The notes under the pieces are model-generated. The model did not search any database. It had not been told where the DNA came from and worked only from the letters and a program-made list of their open reading frames with translations. Below are positions 14,623-18,553 of a DNA stretch of 18,553 nt, piece by piece. The stretch comes from CBDUBU01 sp965365465 (GTDB taxonomy: Bacteria; Bacteroidota; Rhodothermia; Rhodothermales; DASSAV01), in the NCBI GenBank assembly GCA_965365465.1, contig CBDUBU010000046.1, positions 1 through 18,553 on the forward strand. Reading direction: 5' to 3'. Positions within the stretch are counted from its first letter, which is position 1, and the number at the start of each line of letters is the position of its first letter. Both the position numbers and the translations under genes were made by a program.

Positions 14623-15663
14623 ATGCACAGCAGCATCCTTTCCGCACGTCTTTTCCTGACCTTGCTCGCTCTGTTGTTGGTCGCATGGAATGCTCCGCTG
14701 CTTCAGGCGCAGCCCACGCATGAAATCGGGATCTCCGGCACGCGCTTTACCCTCGACGGATGGCCATTTCCCTACACCGGGGTCAGCTTCTTTAATGCGA
14801 TCTACAATCCTGCCTTTAATGAAAGTTCGGAAGCGCGGCAGGAGTGGCTCCGGAAGTTCAAAAGCTACGGAATCAACGTGCTGCGGGTCTGGGGACAATG
14901 GGACAATGCGCGTGGGTTTGTAGATGCGTGCAGTGAATGTACGCTCTACCATCCCGACGGCAGCCTTCGGCAGGAACACATTGAGACGTTGAAAGCCATT
15001 GTTTCCGATGCCGACAAGCAAGAAATGGTTGTCCTGCTCGCGCTCTTTTCTCGGGAAAGCTGGAACGAGGACATCCGGCTCGAGGTCGAGGCAGCCGATC
15101 AGGCGGTGGCAGCGCTCACCCGTGCATTCATGCCCTACCGAAATATGATTTTCCAGATCTGGAATGAGCATGACGACCGGGTGCTCGACCACCTCCGCAC
15201 CATTAAATCTATCGACCCGGCCCGGCTGGTCACCAATGCTCCCGGCTATGGCGGGGATCTGGGAGAACGTAAGGAGAACGAAGCGCTGGATTTTCTATCT
15301 CCCCATACTTCACGCACCGACGACCGACACTGGGAGATCGCGCCGCACGAGATTGCGCTTCTGCTCCAGAAATACCGAAAACCGGTAGTGGATGATGAGC
15401 CAGCCCGTACAGGCACAGCCAGATTCGGCGGCCCGTCAGGTGAAACCTCTCCGTTCGACCAGATCCTGCACATCTACAACATATGGAAGGCAGGAGGGCA
15501 TGTCGTGTATCACCACGATATGTTTCAGACAGGCTATGGCTCTCCTGCCGTCGCCCCCTCCGGCATCCCGGACCCTGAATTCAGCCCTTTTCACAAGCAA
15601 GTCTTCGACTTCCTCGCCCGGCGAGACCGGTATTATCTCCACCTGCCCCAGGCGGCGCCCTGA
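14623..15663 (+). CDS. Secreted clan GH-A glycoside hydrolase-like protein
   Basis: The 346-residue product starts with a clear signal peptide (Arg9, hydrophobic 10-26, cleavage near LLQAQ-PT). The mature part reads as a beta/alpha barrel of the GH-A clan: an opening GISGTRFTLDGWPFPYTGV, a first-strand WLRKFKSYGINVLRVWGQ, the IWNEHD motif at 179-184 whose Glu182 would be the acid/base, and KPVVDDEPARTG with Glu259 as the likely nucleophile on strand 7. Family knowledge places such NE/E pairs in GH5-like cellulases, mannanases and related enzymes; the substrate cannot be read from sequence. It has no type IX sorting domain, so it is probably periplasmic or released by other means. ATG 14593 is an alternative start giving ten more residues; I prefer 14623 for its compact signal peptide. 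Confidence 0.8.
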   Translation: MHSSILSARLFLTLLALLLVAWNAPLLQAQPTHEIGISGTRFTLDGWPFPYTGVSFFNAIYNPAFNESSEARQEWLRKFKSYGINVLRVWGQWDNARGFVDACSECTLYHPDGSLRQEHIETLKAIVSDADKQEMVVLLALFSRESWNEDIRLEVEAADQAVAALTRAFMPYRNMIFQIWNEHDDRVLDHLRTIKSIDPARLVTNAPGYGGDLGERKENEALDFLSPHTSRTDDRHWEIAPHEIALLLQKYRKPVVDDEPARTGTARFGGPSGETSPFDQILHIYNIWKAGGHVVYHHDMFQTGYGSPAVAPSGIPDPEFSPFHKQVFDFLARRDRYYLHLPQAAP

Positions 15664-15680
15664 AAAGCGATAAGGTCAGC

Positions 15681-15763
15681 AAAAGAAAAAGAAGGCCGGA
15701 TCTCACTGATCGCCGCAACCGGGTCAGAACCCTGATTACAGTTTGAGACCGCGAGATCCGGCC
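15681..15763 (-). terminator. Structured terminator after the TPR gene
   Basis: On the minus strand GGCCGGATCTC (15763-15753) pairs perfectly with 15704-15694, and is followed by TTCTTTTTCTTTT (15693-15681). The 48-nt interior can form a further stem (ACTG..ATC with GATCAGT) and a small GGGT/ACCC hairpin. The U-rich tail and position 72 bases after the TPR stop fit an intrinsic terminator, but the large folded interior is more than a terminator needs. Confidence 0.6.
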
Positions 15764-15794
15764 CGCTCATTCAGGGACAATTTCTGTGCCGGGC

Positions 15795-15837
15795 GAACCT
15801 GCTTCGCCGGCGGCATCGGGACTGCCGCCACAGGTTC
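15795..15837 (-). repeat. Nested hairpin overlapping the TPR stop codon
   Basis: Outer arms GAACCTG (15795-15801) and CAGGTTC (15831-15837) enclose inner arms GGCGGCA (15809-15815) and TGCCGCC (15823-15829) with a 7-nt loop. The outer arm includes the last codons and stop (15838-15836) of the TPR gene. No T-run follows on the minus strand, so an mRNA-stabilising or read-through role is possible. Confidence 0.55.
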
Positions 15838-17137
15838 AGAGCAGCGCCAGTTCCTCCTGCGCGTGCGCAGCGCCTGAAATGGAGAAATACGGATTCAATT
15901 CCAGCGCTTTGCGGAGGTGTTGCCGGGCCAAATCTTTTTGCCCTGCCGCTGCTGCAATCACGCCTGCGCGGTAGTAAAAGACTGCTTCTTTCGTGTCCAG
16001 TTTTAGCGACTCCTGGGCCAGAGGCAAGGCTTCCGCAGGACGGTCATTTTTGTATTTTGCCCAGGCCAGAATGCTCGCGTTCTTTACGGTAGGACGCCGC
16101 TCATAGGCCCCTTGCGCGAGTTCCAATGCCTTTTGATGGCTGTTTCGGTGCTCCAGCAGCACCAGCGCCAGTTCCTCATCCACATCCATGCCGCCCGCCA
16201 TCTCGCCTTCCAGTTCGGCAATGACAGCGTTGAAGCGGGCCTCCGCTTCCGACTTCTGCCCTGCCGCCAGATAGGCTTCACCCAGGGCTATCACGTTTTC
16301 AGGGATCGGGAAAGCATCGACCGCCTCTTTATAGGCAGCTACTGCTTCTTCCATCCGTCCACGGAAAAGATAGATGCGCCCCAGCCCGGCCAGCGCAGGG
16401 CCATATCCGGGCATATAGTACAAGGCTTCCCGGTATGCGCCCTCGGCGGCATCCAGATTGCCCTGATGAAAATAGAGATGTCCCAGATAGACGCGGCACC
16501 AGATGGCGTTCTCCGGGTTGCCGCTTCCCGCGGAGATGGCATCTTTCATGGCCTCAATGGCTCCCTCCAGGTCGCCATGCAGTTCGCGTACATAGGACAC
16601 GCGGCTGTACGAAGCAAGATCGGGGCGCATATCCACCATGTCCTGCGCCGCCTGAATGGCATCGCCGTAGCGTCCGAGTTCGATGTTTGCATCTACCAGA
16701 ATGCCGTACGTAGCAGCTTTATGCGGATTTGCTTCAAGCGAACGCCGGCCCCACTGGAGCGCTTCCTCAAACTGGTGGCGCGTCAGCAGGACGGTTCCCA
16801 TCCCGCTCATGGCCTGCGCATCGGCCGGGTCCAATTCGAGCGCCTTCAAAAATGCCTTTTCGGCCTGATCGTTGTACGCTCCGTCGCCGCTTTCCCGTGC
16901 GCTCTGCACGTAGGCATAGCCGAGTTGCGTGTAAAGAGCAGACTCCGGCTCGTCCTGTAGCGCTTTCTGCTCCAGACTGTTTACCAGTCGGTAGGTGGCA
17001 GGCTGCACCCTCAGTTCTACGCTGCTCGTTTTCGAGACCACCGGCTCCGCCTGGAGATAGTGCCAGATCACAAAGCCGGATACAGCCAGAAATGCCGCTC
17101 CTGCGAGCAGCAGTCCGGTTTTCCAGAATCGGTTCAT
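15836..17137 (-). CDS. Membrane-anchored tetratricopeptide repeat protein
   Basis: The 433-residue protein has one N-terminal hydrophobic segment (about 7-26) that is either an uncleaved anchor or a signal, then a long helical-repeat domain in the periplasm. TPR units can be read from about residue 66 to 430, typical copies being the AEKAFLKALELDPADAQA, AEGAYREALYYMPGYGPA and ARQHLRKALELNPYF segments, each with the A..A...AL.L.P spacing; I count roughly nine, including degenerate ones. TPR domains are protein-protein scaffolds, so no enzyme activity is expected. ATG 17137 has GAGGA nine bases upstream. It lies 108 bp downstream of the DUF4331 gene and is probably in the same transcript, which suggests that the two proteins work together (inference). 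Confidence 0.88.
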   Translation of the reverse strand: MNRFWKTGLLLAGAAFLAVSGFVIWHYLQAEPVVSKTSSVELRVQPATYRLVNSLEQKALQDEPESALYTQLGYAYVQSARESGDGAYNDQAEKAFLKALELDPADAQAMSGMGTVLLTRHQFEEALQWGRRSLEANPHKAATYGILVDANIELGRYGDAIQAAQDMVDMRPDLASYSRVSYVRELHGDLEGAIEAMKDAISAGSGNPENAIWCRVYLGHLYFHQGNLDAAEGAYREALYYMPGYGPALAGLGRIYLFRGRMEEAVAAYKEAVDAFPIPENVIALGEAYLAAGQKSEAEARFNAVIAELEGEMAGGMDVDEELALVLLEHRNSHQKALELAQGAYERRPTVKNASILAWAKYKNDRPAEALPLAQESLKLDTKEAVFYYRAGVIAAAAGQKDLARQHLRKALELNPYFSISGAAHAQEELALL

Positions 17138-17190
17138 ATCAACAGTTCCTCATCCATCGTTCCAGTTATTGACATCTCTGCAAGCGCCGA

Positions 17191-17227
17191 ATGGAGCAGG
17201 CCGCTCTGACCGGGCAACCTGCTCCAT
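17191..17227 (-). repeat. 10-bp hairpin between the DUF4331 and TPR genes
   Basis: ATGGAGCAGG (17191-17200) is the exact complement of CCTGCTCCAT (17218-17227) across a 17-nt loop, beginning 18 bases after the DUF4331 stop on the minus strand. Only two T bases follow, so it is not a full terminator. An intercistronic stabiliser or processing site that lowers TPR expression relative to DUF4331 is plausible. Confidence 0.6.
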
Positions 17228-17245
17228 CTCAACGCCACCCCCAGC

Positions 17246-18553
17246 TTACTTAATCAACACCATCTTGCGAGCCTGCACGGCGCCATCCGTTGACAGGCGG
17301 TAAATGTACGTTCCGGAAGCCGCCTGGCGACCGGCGTTGTCTTTCCCGTCCCAGTTGGCGGAATACTTGCCCGCGTTCAGGTTTGCATTGACGAGCGTCT
17401 GCACGAGACGGCCCTGCATATCGAACACATCGAGACGAACCTGTCCGATCTTGCCTACTTCATACTGGATCTCGGTGTCCGGATTGAAGGGATTCGGGTA
17501 GTTCTGAAGCAGCCCGAAAGACTGCGGTATGTCCTGACGGCGTTCGGTGGATACGCCAATCGCGCCGACCACCGGATGATGCTCATGTTCAAAGCCCTGC
17601 CACGGCATCGCGGAATAAGGGAAGCTCTCCATAAACGGACGGTCGTTCGTATCGACGCCGTCGCCGAGCGCATTGTTGGGCGACATATTGAAGCCTTCTA
17701 CCAGCACGCCGGCCATCACGCGGAGCGAGATGTCGGTTACGTCGTCTTCAAGGCGGCGTCCGTTCGGATACCCGCCCGTGTCTCCTCCAATAACGCCTAG
17801 ATAGGAATAACCCTCGCTTCCAGCGGGAACGGCAGGGATGCCCAGGTTCAGCCGGATCATGTCGGCGGGCTGCACCACGCCGCCCGGCGCGTTCATCGGA
17901 CGGTTCAATCCTTCAAAACCGATCAACAGGTTGAGCAGGTCGTTTCTCGGAGCATCCGGCACGGAAATGCCATAGAGCGCGTTCAGCAGCTTCGGCAATT
18001 CAGGATCGAAAATCGGACCCGTCGGCGACCCGTAATTGTTCAGGTCATTCCGGGGCTGCGAGCTGTTGAAGAAATCCTTGAAAGCAAGCGGCACAACGAC
18101 TTCGTTAATCAAGGGAAGGCCCAGCCGCGAGATCTGCACCCAGTTGCCGTTGTGACTGCGCGTGCCATCCGAGTTGATGACCGTGGTGCTGCGGCGGCTC
18201 GTCGTGGCCCAGACGCCAATGACGGCATCCGGATCGTCGGCCCCGGTCACCATGTCGCCGTCTTCCGTAAGATCCCTGACGGGAACCTGGATCGCAATCG
18301 TATGCAAGTTGAACCCACCGAGGCCGTCTACGCCGCCTCCCTGGTTGCCGGGCGCGCCGGGACGAATCGTGAGCAGATCAAAAATAGCGCCGAGGTCTAC
18401 GAAGAACGGATCATCGCGCTGTCCGGCAAAGACCTTTCTGCCGCCGCCCAGATCGTGAATGGTTTCCATCACCACGCTTTCATAATTCGGAGTCGAAGCA
18501 GGCCCTATGTTCTCCGGCGGGACGAGCAGGCCCTCGCCCATATTGACGACCAC
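17246..18553 (-). CDS. DUF4331 family protein with C-terminal type IX secretion sorting domain, 5' end cut by window edge
   Basis: The 435 visible residues lack the N-terminus, which lies beyond the right edge. The segment RKVFAGQRDDPFFVDLGAIF near the start, the later HTIAIQVPV and VIGVWATTSRR stretches, and NEVVVPLAFKDFFN fit DUF4331, a family of secreted bacterial proteins of unknown function. The last 85 or so residues form a type A sorting domain: LLQNYPNPFNPDTEIQYEV, then VRLDVFDMQGRLVQTL and GTYIYRL ending in KMVLIK, the signal that directs Bacteroidota proteins through the type IX (Por) system to the cell surface or medium. The TPR gene follows 108 bp later. The role is unknown; extracellular or surface location is well supported. 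Confidence 0.92.
   Translation of the reverse strand: MVVNMGEGLLVPPENIGPASTPNYESVVMETIHDLGGGRKVFAGQRDDPFFVDLGAIFDLLTIRPGAPGNQGGGVDGLGGFNLHTIAIQVPVRDLTEDGDMVTGADDPDAVIGVWATTSRRSTTVINSDGTRSHNGNWVQISRLGLPLINEVVVPLAFKDFFNSSQPRNDLNNYGSPTGPIFDPELPKLLNALYGISVPDAPRNDLLNLLIGFEGLNRPMNAPGGVVQPADMIRLNLGIPAVPAGSEGYSYLGVIGGDTGGYPNGRRLEDDVTDISLRVMAGVLVEGFNMSPNNALGDGVDTNDRPFMESFPYSAMPWQGFEHEHHPVVGAIGVSTERRQDIPQSFGLLQNYPNPFNPDTEIQYEVGKIGQVRLDVFDMQGRLVQTLVNANLNAGKYSANWDGKDNAGRQAASGTYIYRLSTDGAVQARKMVLIK

Noticed and set aside
15694..15763. A tRNA on either strand, suggested by the closed acceptor-like stem and a GGGTTCTGACCC segment
   Set aside because: No T-arm with a TTC loop lies next to the 3' acceptor strand, no D-arm is present, and the interior pairing does not fit a cloverleaf.

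Overview
The window reads as a chromosomal piece of a moderately GC-rich member of the Bacteroidota/Rhodothermota group, most likely a Rhodothermia-like or related lineage (inference). Four things support this. A secreted DUF4331 protein ends in a type IX secretion (Por) sorting domain with the YPNPFNP motif. The order DUF3822 - rsmD - coaD is typical of this group. Shine-Dalgarno sequences are often weak or absent. One good match to the Bacteroidetes promoter box TAnnTTTG lies in an AT-rich spacer. I see no tRNA, rRNA, CRISPR array, transposase, integrase or phage gene.

Layout. From 1 to 6214 all genes are on the minus strand. Read in transcription order they are a small membrane-anchored pseudopilin-like protein, a DUF3822 actin-fold protein, rsmD, coaD (joined to rsmD by an ATGA overlap), a class I aminotransferase closed by an intrinsic terminator, an EGY/S2P-type membrane metalloprotease whose start lies at the end of that terminator, and the beginning of a lipoprotein that runs off the left edge. 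From 6499 to 10207 the plus strand carries pdxJ, era, a 60-residue unknown and a HAD 5'-nucleotidase. From 10208 to 11447 lies the least ordinary part: an inverted pair of REP-like repeats, an AT-rich candidate promoter, tandem 14-nt repeats, an attenuator-like hairpin, two unrecognised small genes and a perfect 18-bp hairpin only 12 nt before a class III-like polyphosphate kinase 2 gene. Downstream are a divergent class A beta-lactamase-like serine hydrolase (minus), galT with a secreted clan GH-A glycosidase-like protein (plus), and a minus-strand pair of DUF4331 protein and TPR protein, with hairpins between and after them.

How the genes fit together. Most are housekeeping: coenzyme A and pyridoxal phosphate synthesis (coaD, pdxJ), ribosome maturation (rsmD, era), amino-acid metabolism and nucleotide turnover. 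The accessory character lies in polyphosphate-driven nucleotide phosphorylation (PPK2), envelope proteolysis (S2P), cell-surface or secreted proteins (lipoprotein, serine hydrolase, glycosidase, DUF4331) and many non-coding hairpins. I found no proven new system. The best candidates for one are the 10.3-11.45 kb leader plus two small genes in front of PPK2, and the DUF3822/pseudopilin-like pair next to rsmD-coaD.
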